From assembly GCF_024449095.1 (NCBI RefSeq), contig NZ_CP024627.1, forward strand, positions 3,100,001-3,164,000: 64,000 bases of DNA, in the 5' to 3' direction. How positions within the stretch are numbered: the first letter of the stretch is position 1; each line of letters begins with the position of its first letter. Below the pieces are notes generated by a model. It was not told where the DNA came from. It worked only from the letters and a program-made list of their open reading frames with translations, and made no database searches. This DNA comes from Vibrio coralliilyticus (GTDB taxonomy: Bacteria; Pseudomonadota; Gammaproteobacteria; Enterobacterales; Vibrionaceae). Made by a program: the position numbers and the translations under genes. Shown one piece after another: positions 16,357 to 26,081 of this stretch.

Positions 16357-17583
16357 TTACACGAGGCGGTTGATATCCTGACTCCAGCGCTGCGCCTCTG
16401 AAATGCGCGGCATGACATCATCAACGGAAAGGTTGAGCTGTTGACACGCATCTTGCATACCCTGCCAGTCTGCGCGTTCATAGCACTCTTCCAATCCAAG
16501 CAAGATGCCATAAGGCCCTTGGCGCTCAAGTAAAGCGACCTTAATCGCCTGATTAAGAGGTAATTGCTGAACTAACTCTTCAAGCGATAAATCCAGTAAA
16601 GCGTCTAGAGTAGAGAATAGACCTATCAAAAACGCCTGTTCACGGAACTGGCTGAAAGGGTTTTCGTTCGCCATCAACTGGCAAAACTGAGCTCGTTGTA
16701 AGGAAAGGTTATACAGCTCTTTAGGCTTTTTAGCGGAGATAAACGACGCCACCGCCAGTGAGACAAAAATACGTAGCTTATCTTCGCCAAGGTACACCAA
16801 AGCTTGCCTAAACGATGAGATGGTGACTTCGAGCCTCTCCGACATCGTATTGACAAAGCGAAGTAATTTGTAAGATAAGGCGACATCTTTGGCAACAATC
16901 GCTTCGACCTTTTCAAAATCGACGTTGGTCTTGCACACCTCACTGAGCAGCTCCATTGCGATCACTTGCTCTGGGCTGATGTACTGCTGACGAATGATTT
17001 CAGGTTTACTGAAGAAGAAGCCTTGAAAAAACGAAAAGCCAGCAGAGCGTGTAGTTAAGAACTCTTCTTCGGTTTCCACCCGCTCCGCAAGAAATTTACG
17101 TCGAATACCCCGGGAGCGCCGTTCTTTGACAAATTCGCAAGCCGCCTCTAAACCCATCGCCATGATATCAAGTTTAATGATCTGCACGAACGGCAGAAAG
17201 CGCTCCCATTCAGGGCTATATACAAAGTCATCTAAAGCAATGATGTACCCTGAGGAATTGAGCTCTTTGATTGCCTCATACAACTCATCCGTTGGCGGGC
17301 AGGTTTCCAACACTTCCACAACAATCTGCTCTTTAGGCAGCACAAGTGGTAAACGGCGGATCAGGCTCTTATAAGGGAAGTTAATAAAACTGCGTGATTG
17401 CGGCAAAGCGGGATTCATACCCAGAGATAGAAAGTTCTCAACAATTAAACGATACGTTGCACGGTTGGAATCGACATGAGCTGGGTATGCATTGTTTTCT
17501 CCGTCACGGAACAACAATTCATAGCCGAGAGTTTGTCTTTTGGCGTTAAAAATGGGCTGACGAGCCACATAGGTATCGCGCAT
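16357..17583 (-). CDS. EAL-HDOD signalling protein with degenerate EAL motifs
   Basis: The 408-residue protein joins an EAL-like domain (1 to about 200) with an HDOD domain (about 200-390). The EAL signature is ELLFR (22-26). DDF is kept (118-120), but the catalytic loop glycine that normally follows is replaced by VYSPEW. KLD (137-139), AERVE (166-170) and QGFFF (187-191) are recognisable. A c-di-GMP phosphodiesterase with such changes is probably inactive and may act as a binding or protein-interaction module, as in YuxH/CdgJ-like proteins that affect motility. It lies upstream of arsR with 107 nt between them and appears separate from that operon. Confidence 0.88.
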   Translation of the reverse strand: MRDTYVARQPIFNAKRQTLGYELLFRDGENNAYPAHVDSNRATYRLIVENFLSLGMNPALPQSRSFINFPYKSLIRRLPLVLPKEQIVVEVLETCPPTDELYEAIKELNSSGYIIALDDFVYSPEWERFLPFVQIIKLDIMAMGLEAACEFVKERRSRGIRRKFLAERVETEEEFLTTRSAGFSFFQGFFFSKPEIIRQQYISPEQVIAMELLSEVCKTNVDFEKVEAIVAKDVALSYKLLRFVNTMSERLEVTISSFRQALVYLGEDKLRIFVSLAVASFISAKKPKELYNLSLQRAQFCQLMANENPFSQFREQAFLIGLFSTLDALLDLSLEELVQQLPLNQAIKVALLERQGPYGILLGLEECYERADWQGMQDACQQLNLSVDDVMPRISEAQRWSQDINRLV

Positions 17584-17604
17584 TCGCTATTACATCCCCA
17601 AATA

Positions 17605-18222
17605 CTATGCTTTGGCAGCCGCTAATAATGCCCCACAACCGACAAACATGGAACCAAATACCTTGTTGATCTTACTCATAATCTTATCAGAGCGGATAAA
17701 ACGCCCCAATTGGGAGGCTAACGAGGTGTATCCTAGCATCACAATCGAATCAATCACGACCGTCGTCACTCCCAACACTGCCAATTGCGTCAGTTGATCT
17801 TTGGCTGGGTCAATAAATTGCGGGAATAATGCAACCAAGAACACGATCGATTTAGGGTTAGTCAGGTTAATCAGTACGGCGTTGCGCATTAAGGTTTTAC
17901 CCGACAGGCTCTGCCCTTCAGTAGCGGTAGCCAGACCCGACGTATCACGCCACTTCTGAATACCTAGCCATACTAAGTACGCCGCACCCACCCATTTAAT
18001 CACTGTAAAGGCTGTTGCCGATTGAGCCACCAAGGCACCAATCCCGGCCCCAACCAACACAATGTGCAACGCCAGACCAATCTGAAGCCCCGCTATTGCT
18101 GACAAAGATTTACGAGTTCCGTAACTCAAACCATTACTGATTGAATTGACGGTGCCTGAACCTGGTGCAAGGCTGAATACCACTGCGGTAACGACATAGG
18201 CTAACCAAACATGCATATCCAT
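17605..18222 (-). CDS. LysE/RhtB family amino-acid exporter
   Basis: The 205-residue protein has six TM helices and the family motif FSLAPGSGTVNSISNGLSYG near the start. NLTNPKSIVFLVALFPQF follows in the middle. Members export amino acids such as homoserine, threonine or lysine; the substrate here is unknown. The ATG at 18220-18222 has a GAGAGGAAAA ribosome binding site and was preferred over an in-frame start at 18258. The start lies 86 nt from the divergent pldB start. Confidence 0.85.
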   Translation of the reverse strand: MDMHVWLAYVVTAVVFSLAPGSGTVNSISNGLSYGTRKSLSAIAGLQIGLALHIVLVGAGIGALVAQSATAFTVIKWVGAAYLVWLGIQKWRDTSGLATATEGQSLSGKTLMRNAVLINLTNPKSIVFLVALFPQFIDPAKDQLTQLAVLGVTTVVIDSIVMLGYTSLASQLGRFIRSDKIMSKINKVFGSMFVGCGALLAAAKA

Positions 18223-18308
18223 CGTGTTTTCCTCTCGACTAAAATACTTTAGCCACACATAATTTAGACGTGTTCACTTCTCTGTATTGAAAGCAGGCCC
18301 CCGATATC

Positions 18309-19298
18309 ATGAATGAATCGAGCTTCAGCATTAAGTCACCTTATACTCAAGAGTCGAATTTTGAGCAAGCAATCAATAGCAATATTGCTCAATTCTGGCA
18401 CTCTCGTGAAGAAGGGTTTATTAAATCATTTGATAAAACCCGGCTGTTCTGGGTGAAACTTACCTCTTCTGAGCACACCAAAGCGATCGTCGTGGTTAAT
18501 GGCCGTATAGAGTGCACCTGGAAATATCAGGAATTATTCTATGACCTGTTCCAACAAGGCTATGATATCTATTCCTTCGACCATCGAGGTCAGGGCCTGT
18601 CAGATCGACTGATTGAAGACCAGCAAATGGGTTATGTCGAGGATTTCGAAGACTATGTGCAAGATTTACATGGTTTGATTCAGCACTTTGACTTAAGTGG
18701 TTACGATAAACGTTACTTGCTCGGCCATTCAATGGGAGGCAATATCGCCACTCGTTACCTGCAGAGCTATCCAGATCATTCATTTTCGGCGGTGTCACTC
18801 AGTGCACCCATGTTTGGCGTCAATCTGCCCTGGCATCTAAAACCAATCGCAATCCCCCTTGGCCAAATCATGACAGCGCTTGCGCCTAAGCCGACTTTTG
18901 CCCCCGGTCAGGCTCCCTATTACCCAAAACCATTTGACGGTAACTTCCTCACTCAAAGCCAGATTCGCTACCACTGGTTTCGTGATCTCTATGAACAAAA
19001 GCCTGAACTGAAAATTGGTGGTGCCAGTACACAGTGGGTATGGCAAGGGTTGATGGCTGCCAAAAAGTGTCACTTGATGACTCGCCATATCAAGATTCCA
19101 TTGTTGTTACTTCAAGCCAGCGGTGATCAAATTGTTTCTAATCCAGCCCAGATCAAATTCATCAAGAAATTAGCTAAAACCAATTATCAATGTGCGCTCA
19201 AAATCATCTACAACGCTCGTCATGAAGTATTGTTTGAGAAAGATGAATATCGCGATCAAGCCTTGGACGCTATCCTATCTTTCTTCCATCAGCATTGA
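18309..19298 (+). CDS. pldB: Lysophospholipase L2 PldB
   Basis: PldB hydrolyses 2-acyl-lysophospholipids and is bound to the inner membrane in E. coli. The 329-residue alpha/beta hydrolase has the nucleophile elbow GHSMGG with S141, an oxyanion-region VVNGRIE strand and DHRGQG (91-96). A C-terminal catalytic His lies in NARHEVLFE. It is followed by yigL, the same order as in E. coli. Confidence 0.92.
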   Translation: MNESSFSIKSPYTQESNFEQAINSNIAQFWHSREEGFIKSFDKTRLFWVKLTSSEHTKAIVVVNGRIECTWKYQELFYDLFQQGYDIYSFDHRGQGLSDRLIEDQQMGYVEDFEDYVQDLHGLIQHFDLSGYDKRYLLGHSMGGNIATRYLQSYPDHSFSAVSLSAPMFGVNLPWHLKPIAIPLGQIMTALAPKPTFAPGQAPYYPKPFDGNFLTQSQIRYHWFRDLYEQKPELKIGGASTQWVWQGLMAAKKCHLMTRHIKIPLLLLQASGDQIVSNPAQIKFIKKLAKTNYQCALKIIYNARHEVLFEKDEYRDQALDAILSFFHQH

Positions 19299-19411
19299 TA
19301 AAACAGGAAACAATGGAGAGTGAACTTTACCCTCTTTTTCCCCTTTCAGTTCCAGTAGAATGACGGTTCTGCCTTTCCGGGGGCTATTAACGCATTACGC
19401 ATGAGGGTGAT

Positions 19412-20239
19412 ATGACAGACACACACAAAGAGACGCCTTTCCAATTGGTTGCTTCCGACCTTGATGGTACTTTACTGGCCCCTAACCACCAGCTCAGTGA
19501 ATTCTCGAAACAAACGCTGAGTGAACTGCATCAGAAAGGCTACACCTTTATCTTTGCGACAGGTCGTCACCACGTCGATGTAGCGGGCATCCGAAAGCAA
19601 ACGGCGATCCCAGCCTACATGATCACTTCCAATGGGGCTCGGGTTCATGATCAGCATGACAACCTGATGTACAGCCATAATGTCCCATCAGAACTTGTGC
19701 AGCCAGTGATCGATGTGATCAGGCAAGATCCGGGCATTTTTATCCACATGTACCAAAACGAAAGCTGGCTGCTGGACCGTGAAGACGACATGCTAGCGAA
19801 ATTTCATAGCGACTCCGGTTTTGCCTATCAACTCTTTGAAGCAAAGGCCGCACCCACAGACGGGATTGCAAAAATCTTCTTCACTCATCCAGCCAAAGAT
19901 CACGAGCACTTGGTTAAGTTTGAGCAACAGTTAAATGACAAGTTTGGTGACCAGCTCAATATCGCGTTCTCCACACCTTGGTGTCTTGAGGTAATGGCCG
20001 CTGAGGTATCGAAAGGAGAAGCCCTTAAAGTTGTCGCTGAGTCTCTCAATCTGACACTGGAAAACTGCATTGCTTTTGGTGATGGCATGAACGATGTCGA
20101 GATGTTGTCAATGGCAGGGAAAGGCTTAGTGATGGAAACGTCCCACATTAAAGTAAAACAGGCTTTACCAGAGAATGAAGTGATAGGTAGCAATGCCGAC
20201 GATGCGGTCGCTCACTACCTACATACTCACCTGTTCTAG
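19412..20239 (+). CDS. yigL: HAD-superfamily (Cof-type) sugar/pyridoxal phosphatase YigL
   Basis: The 275-residue protein is a Cof-subfamily HAD phosphatase. Motif I is ASDLDGTLL (14-22), motif II is in FATGRHH, motif III includes EVSKGEAL, and motif IV is FGDGMNDVEML. E. coli YigL dephosphorylates pyridoxal phosphate and sugar phosphates in the cytosol. Its stop codon abuts the stop codon of the convergent EVE-domain gene with no space between. Confidence 0.9.
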   Translation: MTDTHKETPFQLVASDLDGTLLAPNHQLSEFSKQTLSELHQKGYTFIFATGRHHVDVAGIRKQTAIPAYMITSNGARVHDQHDNLMYSHNVPSELVQPVIDVIRQDPGIFIHMYQNESWLLDREDDMLAKFHSDSGFAYQLFEAKAAPTDGIAKIFFTHPAKDHEHLVKFEQQLNDKFGDQLNIAFSTPWCLEVMAAEVSKGEALKVVAESLNLTLENCIAFGDGMNDVEMLSMAGKGLVMETSHIKVKQALPENEVIGSNADDAVAHYLHTHLF

Positions 20240-20698
20240 TCAGAGTACTTCCTTCTCTAGGATCGCCTGCCATTCCTGCTCAGTCACCGGCATGATCGAC
20301 AGGCGATTGCCTCGCTTCACTAGCGGCATGTTCTCTAGTTCTGGCATCGCTTTCATGACCGACAAAGGAATCAATCGCTTGGTCTTACGCACGAATTCAA
20401 CGTCGACCATGACCCAGCGAGGTTTGTCTGGTGACGACTTAGGGTCAAAGTAATCACTCTCAGGATCAAAGGCAAAATGATCCGGATAAGCCTCTTTGAC
20501 GACTTTTGCGATCCCAGCCACACCAACCTTTTTGCAAGAGGAGTGGTAAATCAATACCAAATCACCTTCTTTCACCTCATCTCGCATCATGTTGCGCGCC
20601 TGATAATTACGCACACCTTCCCAGCAAGAGATATTTTGTGTTCGAAGTGTGTCAATAGAGAAAGTGTCAGGTTCTGTTTTGAATAGCCAATATGCCAT
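20240..20698 (-). CDS. EVE-domain protein
   Basis: The 152-residue protein is an EVE (PUA-like) domain with WLFKTEPDTFSIDTL at the start, WEGVRNYQARNMMRDEVKEGD, and a VEFVRKTKRLIPL strand. EVE domains bind modified bases in DNA or RNA. The bacterial single-domain proteins are conserved but of unknown role. It is convergent with yigL and divergent from the lipoprotein gene 39 nt away. Confidence 0.9.
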   Translation of the reverse strand: MAYWLFKTEPDTFSIDTLRTQNISCWEGVRNYQARNMMRDEVKEGDLVLIYHSSCKKVGVAGIAKVVKEAYPDHFAFDPESDYFDPKSSPDKPRWVMVDVEFVRKTKRLIPLSVMKAMPELENMPLVKRGNRLSIMPVTEQEWQAILEKEVL

Positions 20699-20737
20699 AA
20701 TGACGTCCGAATGATTTTATGATGAGGAAGATATAGC

Positions 20738-22258
20738 ATGAAGGCGTTAAGAAACCCAGTCGCACTCACGATCTTACTGGCCCTTCAGGCCTGTTCCGGT
20801 TTTCAATCCGATGCAGAAAAGTTACAGGCTCCACAAGCGTCACTGAATAACCCTTCCTCAATCAAACCTCAGACTTTTGTTATGCGTGGCGAAGTCGTCC
20901 TTGGTCATGAAGTCCGCTCCATTGTCCCCTGTGATAGCCAACAGCAATATTGGTTGGATCTACCTGCAGACCGTTTCCAGCAAGGAATGAAGCTCGTACG
21001 CTCGCCTTATTCACCCTTGTATGGTGAAGTGATTGGTCATCTTGAAGCCCCAGGGAAAGAGGGCTTCGATGCTGACTATGCAGCACGCTTTGTAGTCGAC
21101 AAAATCAACTTACTCACAGCTGAAAACCCTCATCGCTGCACTCAACCAACTCAACCCACCAAAGCATTCGGTAATGAACCGTTTTGGTCGGTACAATTTG
21201 TGGGTAATGCTTTGAAATTCACTGTGATGGGTGAGGAAGCACAACAATTTGAACTGACCTCAACCAAACTTGAAGCTGATCGCCGCCGTTATACGTTCCA
21301 ACAGGGTGAATTAGAGCTAAATCAACGCAGTTGCAATGATGGTATGAGTGACAGTCTGTATGGTTGGCGTGCTTCGTTAAAGGTAGGAGAGAAAACCTAT
21401 CGCGGCTGCTCCACACTGTCTAATCAAGACGCCACTCAGCAATGGGCCGACACGTACCAAGCGCAAGCCAGTCAAAGCTCTCCATTTAGCGTTACTTTGT
21501 CTATGAACTCAGATCACACTGCGAGTACCACTTATCATTATCCAAATGGCGGTGCAGATACCGTAGAGAAAGGTTTCTGGCAACAGTTAAACCGCCATCA
21601 AGTCCAGGTTGTAAGTACTCACCTACAAGGACAGAAATTAAAGTCAGAGCGTATCTACACCAAAAAGAACAATCAATTGAATGCTGCACAGGAAAAAGTA
21701 GGTGACGTTATCTACGATATTGCCGATGGTGGACTGACACTTTTTAAGGCGAACGACGTCCACTTGCCCCCTACCACCAGTGAGAGCGGTAATAAAATTC
21801 CATCCAATGCCGAATTCAATCCCCAGGTTGATCGGGCATTACGTGACTACTTCAAAAGCGAAAAACAAGATCCAACGGGAACACGCTACCGCTGGCTCAC
21901 CTATGATCTCAATGGTGATGGCCAAAAAGAGCTACTGGCTCAGTTAGACTGGTGTGGCTCAGGTGGTTGCACTTTATTGATTTTTAACCATGTTAATCAG
22001 AAGTGGCAATTCAACAGTCGCATCACGCTGGTTCAAACCCCATTAAATCTGGGGACACAAGAGCATCATCATTGGCGTGACTTGGTGATGTTTGTCAGTG
22101 GCGGAGGTGCCGTCCCTAATCAACATACGTTGCAATTTGACGGTAACCAATACCCACTCAATCCAAGCATGGCTCCAGTGGCAAATTATGATGACATCAG
22201 CCCAGTTCAACTTTTTTCCGATGGACTGACGCCGCATCAGGGTGGAGTCACACTTTAA
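20738..22258 (+). CDS. Multidomain lipoprotein with COG3650-like domain
   Basis: The 506-residue protein has a lipoprotein signal with a lipobox ending LQAC at residues 16-19, so it is anchored in a membrane. A domain near 27-125 contains VMRGEVVLGHEVRSIVPC, similar to NlpE-type extracytoplasmic sensors. A middle COG3650-like domain follows (AFGNEPFWSVQF, SCNDGMSDSLYGWRASL, YRGCS), which keeps conserved Cys. A second beta-rich segment has a YHYPNGGADTVEKGFW stretch, and a C-terminal region has DLNGDGQKELLAQLDWCGSGGC, like a calcium-binding or FG-GAP-type motif. I do not know a function; the domain set suggests an envelope sensor or binding protein. Confidence 0.7.
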   Translation: MKALRNPVALTILLALQACSGFQSDAEKLQAPQASLNNPSSIKPQTFVMRGEVVLGHEVRSIVPCDSQQQYWLDLPADRFQQGMKLVRSPYSPLYGEVIGHLEAPGKEGFDADYAARFVVDKINLLTAENPHRCTQPTQPTKAFGNEPFWSVQFVGNALKFTVMGEEAQQFELTSTKLEADRRRYTFQQGELELNQRSCNDGMSDSLYGWRASLKVGEKTYRGCSTLSNQDATQQWADTYQAQASQSSPFSVTLSMNSDHTASTTYHYPNGGADTVEKGFWQQLNRHQVQVVSTHLQGQKLKSERIYTKKNNQLNAAQEKVGDVIYDIADGGLTLFKANDVHLPPTTSESGNKIPSNAEFNPQVDRALRDYFKSEKQDPTGTRYRWLTYDLNGDGQKELLAQLDWCGSGGCTLLIFNHVNQKWQFNSRITLVQTPLNLGTQEHHHWRDLVMFVSGGGAVPNQHTLQFDGNQYPLNPSMAPVANYDDISPVQLFSDGLTPHQGGVTL

Positions 22259-22259
22259 T

Positions 22260-22859
22260 ATGGAAGCCCTCACTCCATGCCCAGGCTGTTTACTAAACTA
22301 TAATTGTGTATGTGAGCACTTACCCTCCGTGAGTGCTTCTTTTCATATTGCAACACTCATACACGAAAATGAGCAACACCGCGTAACCAATACCGGACGC
22401 TGGCTACTCAAAGCCATTCAACCAAGCAGCCAACATGTTTGGCAACGTACACTGCCCTGCCCTGAACTGAGCAGACTCATCTCGGATGAACAATATCAAC
22501 CACTGTTGGTGTTTCCCAGTGAGGAAAGTCAGCCTCTGAAGGCTAAGGCTGAGAACGCCAGCCAGCAAGGAAGAATACCACTGTTCATTATTTTGGATGG
22601 GACTTGGCAGGAAGCCAAAAAGATGCTGCGCAAAAGCCCATGGCTCAGAGAATTGACAAGCGTTCACCTCGCTCCTGAGAGTGAGTCTTGCTACCAGCTC
22701 AGACGGAATCAGGAGGCGGGAAACCTCTGTACACTGGAAGTAGGAGCGGAAATCATCCGCACTTTAGGGCAACAACATCAAGCTGAGCAACTGCGTGCAT
22801 TTCTCCGCCACTACATGCAAGCATTCCAAGCTGACAAAAGCGGCCACCGATTAAAATAG
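22260..22859 (+). CDS. DTW-domain tRNA-uridine aminocarboxypropyltransferase
   Basis: The 199-residue protein has the N-terminal Cys cluster CPGCLLNYNCVC and the DGTWQEAKKML motif that defines the DTW family. DTW proteins (TapT/YfiP and TuaA groups) add a 3-amino-3-carboxypropyl group from SAM to uridine in tRNA. Which tRNA position it modifies is not clear from sequence. A GTG at 22242 could start translation, but the ATG at 22260 behind GGGTGGAG is preferred. It begins one base after the stop of the lipoprotein gene, so the two are probably co-transcribed. Confidence 0.85.
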   Translation: MEALTPCPGCLLNYNCVCEHLPSVSASFHIATLIHENEQHRVTNTGRWLLKAIQPSSQHVWQRTLPCPELSRLISDEQYQPLLVFPSEESQPLKAKAENASQQGRIPLFIILDGTWQEAKKMLRKSPWLRELTSVHLAPESESCYQLRRNQEAGNLCTLEVGAEIIRTLGQQHQAEQLRAFLRHYMQAFQADKSGHRLK

Positions 22860-22887
22860 CCAAATGCCTTGTTTATCAAGGCATCAC

Positions 22888-23610
22888 TTAGCTCTCAATC
22901 AACAACAGTAACTCTGACAAACTGGCAATCTCAACATCAGGTAGGGTCCGAGCCCTACGATGCTGCATAAGGCTGGCATTCTGATCGTTAAACCAACATG
23001 CCGACAAACCGCTACGCTTGGCTCCTTGGACATCACTCACCAAATGGTCACCTACATGCAAAATGCGATGAGCAGGGCATTGAAGATGTTGGGCTGCTTT
23101 ATTAAACATCTGTGGATGAGGTTTAGCAAATCCATCGGGGCCAGCTTTGAGGATTAAAGAAAAGTATGGGGAAAGACCGATTCGCTCAGCATCCACATTA
23201 CCATTGGTGATGGCGACTAAAGGCATGCGTTTCGCCAGTTGCTGCATCACTTGATGCGTTTGCTCTGGGACTGAAAAATCACTGCGTAGACGGAGGACCT
23301 CTTCAATCGCTTGCTCAGCAGCATGCTTAGCCTCGGCTTGCTCATAACCAAGGCGATAGAGGCCTTGTTTAATCTGAGTCTGACGCCATAGCGTCATATC
23401 ATTCATCAGCCAGCTATCGGCCTTTGCCAACTCCATCTTCAATTCACGCCACCAGCTTGAAGGCTTACTGGCAGACAACGGATGATGTTTGTGCAACCAA
23501 GTCGTCACCTGTTTCTCGACTCGACGTATCACTGGGCGGTTGTCATACAAGGTGTCATCAAGGTCAAACGTCATCGCTTCAATGACCGGCAGCTGACGAT
23601 AGAAATGCAT
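22888..23610 (-). CDS. yigB: HAD-superfamily phosphatase YigB
   Basis: YigB removes the phosphate from 5-amino-6-(5-phospho-D-ribitylamino)uracil in riboflavin synthesis. The 240-residue protein has motif I MTFDLDDTLYDN (13-24), motif II VAITNGN, and motif IV HVGDHLVSDVQGA. It overlaps the xerC stop region by 1 nt and follows xerC in an operon, as in E. coli (dapF-yigA-xerC-yigB). Confidence 0.93.
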   Translation of the reverse strand: MHFYRQLPVIEAMTFDLDDTLYDNRPVIRRVEKQVTTWLHKHHPLSASKPSSWWRELKMELAKADSWLMNDMTLWRQTQIKQGLYRLGYEQAEAKHAAEQAIEEVLRLRSDFSVPEQTHQVMQQLAKRMPLVAITNGNVDAERIGLSPYFSLILKAGPDGFAKPHPQMFNKAAQHLQCPAHRILHVGDHLVSDVQGAKRSGLSACWFNDQNASLMQHRRARTLPDVEIASLSELLLLIES

Positions 23611-24545
23611 TACTCGCTCTCTTTCTTTTTGGCTCTTGGATGGGCTTGGTCGTAAACATCAGCAAGGTGTTGGAAATCCAAATGCGTATAGATCTGAGTA
23701 GTAGAAATATTCTCGTGTCCTAGCAATTCCTGAACGGCTCTGAGGTTATTACTTGACTCCAACATATGAGTAGCAAATGAGTGACGAAGTTTATGCGGAC
23801 TAATATGGCTCGCAACAGACTGCTTTTGTCCCCATTCCGCCATACGTTTCTGCACATTTCGATGCGAAATCCGTACACCCAGTTTAGACACGAACAGGGC
23901 AGTTTCATCGGCATTAGCCAATGCACTACGAACTTTGAGCCACTTTGCTACCCACTCCTCCGCCATCCCAGCAAAAGGCACTTTGCGCTCTTTGTCGCCT
24001 TTACCTACAACGCGTATCTCACCCGATGATAGGCTCACATCGCGAACATCAACACTGACCATTTCCGCCAGACGTAAACCAGCCCCATACATGAGTTCCA
24101 TCATGGCGCGGTCACGTACCGCCAGCGGGTCATCTTCATTCACTTCAAGTAATTGACCCACTTCATCCACATCAAGATTCTTGGGTAAAGGCCTTTTCTT
24201 ACGTGGAGCCGATACCCCTTTAGCAGGGTTTGCAGTCAACTCACCACGCAGGATTAGGAAATCAAAAAAACTACGCAGCGCCGACAATCGGGTCGCTAAG
24301 CTGCTCGCTTTCATGCCATCACGCATGCCTTTGCTTGCCAGCTGACGCACCCAAGCAGCATCGACCTGAGACCAATCTTTCAATCCCATAGAGACTAGGT
24401 GATGGGCCATGGTTTCCAGTTGTTGCTTATAGTTACGCTGGGTATGAAGACTCAGCCCTTTCTCACTTCTCAAATACTCGTAGAAGCGATTGAGAGGGCT
24501 TTGGAGTCCGTTAGGCAGAGGTATTACTGAGTCGCTCATGGTCAT
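23610..24545 (-). CDS. xerC: Tyrosine recombinase XerC
   Basis: XerC resolves chromosome dimers at dif together with XerD. The 311-residue protein has an N-terminal SAM-like core-binding domain ([19 protein letters not shown]) and the catalytic domain. Visible catalytic residues are Arg in GAGLRLAE, Lys in [11 protein letters not shown], His/Arg in [10 protein letters not shown] and His in LLGHENIS, and Tyr in TQIYTHLD. Starts at 24569, 24545 or 24539 are possible. I chose 24545 because it has a GGCAAAGCG element upstream and gives a family-like length, but 24539 is also plausible. It overlaps the DUF484 gene. Confidence 0.93.
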   Translation of the reverse strand: MTMSDSVIPLPNGLQSPLNRFYEYLRSEKGLSLHTQRNYKQQLETMAHHLVSMGLKDWSQVDAAWVRQLASKGMRDGMKASSLATRLSALRSFFDFLILRGELTANPAKGVSAPRKKRPLPKNLDVDEVGQLLEVNEDDPLAVRDRAMMELMYGAGLRLAEMVSVDVRDVSLSSGEIRVVGKGDKERKVPFAGMAEEWVAKWLKVRSALANADETALFVSKLGVRISHRNVQKRMAEWGQKQSVASHISPHKLRHSFATHMLESSNNLRAVQELLGHENISTTQIYTHLDFQHLADVYDQAHPRAKKKESE

Positions 24546-25215
24546 CGCTTTGCCATGGAAGGGTTTCAATCAAGTGAGAAAGCACCAGAGCAAGATGGCG
24601 CAAGAATAAAGTGTCCATGTGCGGCTGGAAATGTCCGCCATCACTGCTGGAAAAGGCTAAAACACCTTGTAGTGTTTTCTTGTTCAGTGGCAACACAACG
24701 TAAGACCCCATCTCTGGCGCACGCGTTGTTTCACCAAATAACAACTCTCGATCCGCTTTACGCATTCTTCCCAAATAAGCGCTTTTACCATTGAGATGAT
24801 TGGTCGCGAATCGATGATAATTGTCTTTATCGAGCGAATAATACGACGATTCACTGTCTAGCAAACGTACATAGGCGACTAAGCCTAGAGATTTCGCCAT
24901 TTCTTCCACGGCTTTTATCGCAGGAAGCAGCGCATCACAAGTCAGAACATGCTCCTGTAGGCTCATAAATTCATGAAAAGTACGGTCATTGTTTTTCGCC
25001 AGCGACATCAGAGTCGTGATCTCTTCTTCCAACTCTTCGATACGTTGGCGCTGCCTAGTCATTTGGACGTGGACCAACGAAACGGCGCTCTGCTCCTGAT
25101 TGGGTAAAGCAAGGCGATCAACTAAGTCACATCGGGTACTAAAAAAATCTGGGTTGTCACGTAAATATTCAGCAACAACCTCTGCGGTCAGCGCATCCGC
25201 TTCAATCTGCGACAC
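24511..25215 (-). CDS. DUF484 family protein
   Basis: The 234-residue protein matches DUF484, the conserved gene between dapF and xerC. It has the family start [12 protein letters not shown] and a coiled-coil segment (about 48-70) with [19 protein letters not shown]-like domain follows. Its function is unknown. It overlaps the 5' end of xerC by about 35 nt. Confidence 0.88.
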   Translation of the reverse strand: MSQIEADALTAEVVAEYLRDNPDFFSTRCDLVDRLALPNQEQSAVSLVHVQMTRQRQRIEELEEEITTLMSLAKNNDRTFHEFMSLQEHVLTCDALLPAIKAVEEMAKSLGLVAYVRLLDSESSYYSLDKDNYHRFATNHLNGKSAYLGRMRKADRELLFGETTRAPEMGSYVVLPLNKKTLQGVLAFSSSDGGHFQPHMDTLFLRHLALVLSHLIETLPWQSDDHERLSNTSA

Positions 25216-25240
25216 GTTCGTTCCTTTAATTATTTTCTTA

Positions 25241-26071
25241 TTAACAGCTTAGCTGACCATCGAATACATGTGTGGCTGGGCCAGTCATGTAAAGTGGTTT
25301 ACCTGGTCCTTGCCAGCTAATTTTTAGCGATCCACCGGGCAGATTGACGGTGACCTTCTCATCCAACAGTTCCTGCACAATGCCCACTGCAACCGCACCA
25401 CAAGCACCACTGCCACACGCCTGAGTTTCTCCGGCACCGCGCTCATAGACTCTGAGATTGACTTCATTGCGACTTAACACCTGCATAAAACCCGCATTGA
25501 CTCTTTCAGGAAAGCGTTCGTGAGATTCCAGCAGTGGGCCTAAAGTATCCACATCGGCGGTTTGAGTGTCATCAACCACGGTCACAACATGAGGATTACC
25601 CATGCTCACCGCACCGCAGAACAAAGTTTTGTCTTCAGCTCGTAAGATGTACGTTTTTTCAGTCTGTTTGGCTTTGAATGGGATCTTACTTGGCTCAAAT
25701 TCCGGTACACCCATGTTAACCGTCACCTGATCGTCTTCCTCGATATTGAGAACCATCTTGCCTTTTTTAGTGCTGACACTAATGCTGTATTTATTGGTCA
25801 AACCTTTCATACGCACAAAGCGGGCAAAACAGCGCGCACCGTTACCACACTGCTCCACTTCGCTGCCATCGGCATTGAAGATGCGGTAGTGGAAATCGGT
25901 TTCGGGATCATAAGGGGCTTCCACCACCAAAAGCTGGTCGAAGCCGACTCCTGTATGACGATCCGCCAAGCGACGGATCAAATCAGGAGAAAAGAAGATG
26001 TTCTGAGTAATGCAGTCAACGACCATAAAGTCATTACCCAAACCATGCATTTTAGAAAAGTGGAAATGCAT
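25241..26071 (-). CDS. dapF: Diaminopimelate epimerase DapF
   Basis: DapF converts LL- to meso-diaminopimelate for lysine and peptidoglycan. The 276-residue protein has two matching halves with catalytic C75 in EQCGNGARC and C219 in QACGSGACG. The N terminus [16 protein letters not shown] is typical. It follows lysA by 10 nt and precedes the DUF484 gene by 25 nt. Confidence 0.97.
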   Translation of the reverse strand: MHFHFSKMHGLGNDFMVVDCITQNIFFSPDLIRRLADRHTGVGFDQLLVVEAPYDPETDFHYRIFNADGSEVEQCGNGARCFARFVRMKGLTNKYSISVSTKKGKMVLNIEEDDQVTVNMGVPEFEPSKIPFKAKQTEKTYILRAEDKTLFCGAVSMGNPHVVTVVDDTQTADVDTLGPLLESHERFPERVNAGFMQVLSRNEVNLRVYERGAGETQACGSGACGAVAVGIVQELLDEKVTVNLPGGSLKISWQGPGKPLYMTGPATHVFDGQLSC

Positions 26072-26081
26072 AAGACGCCAA

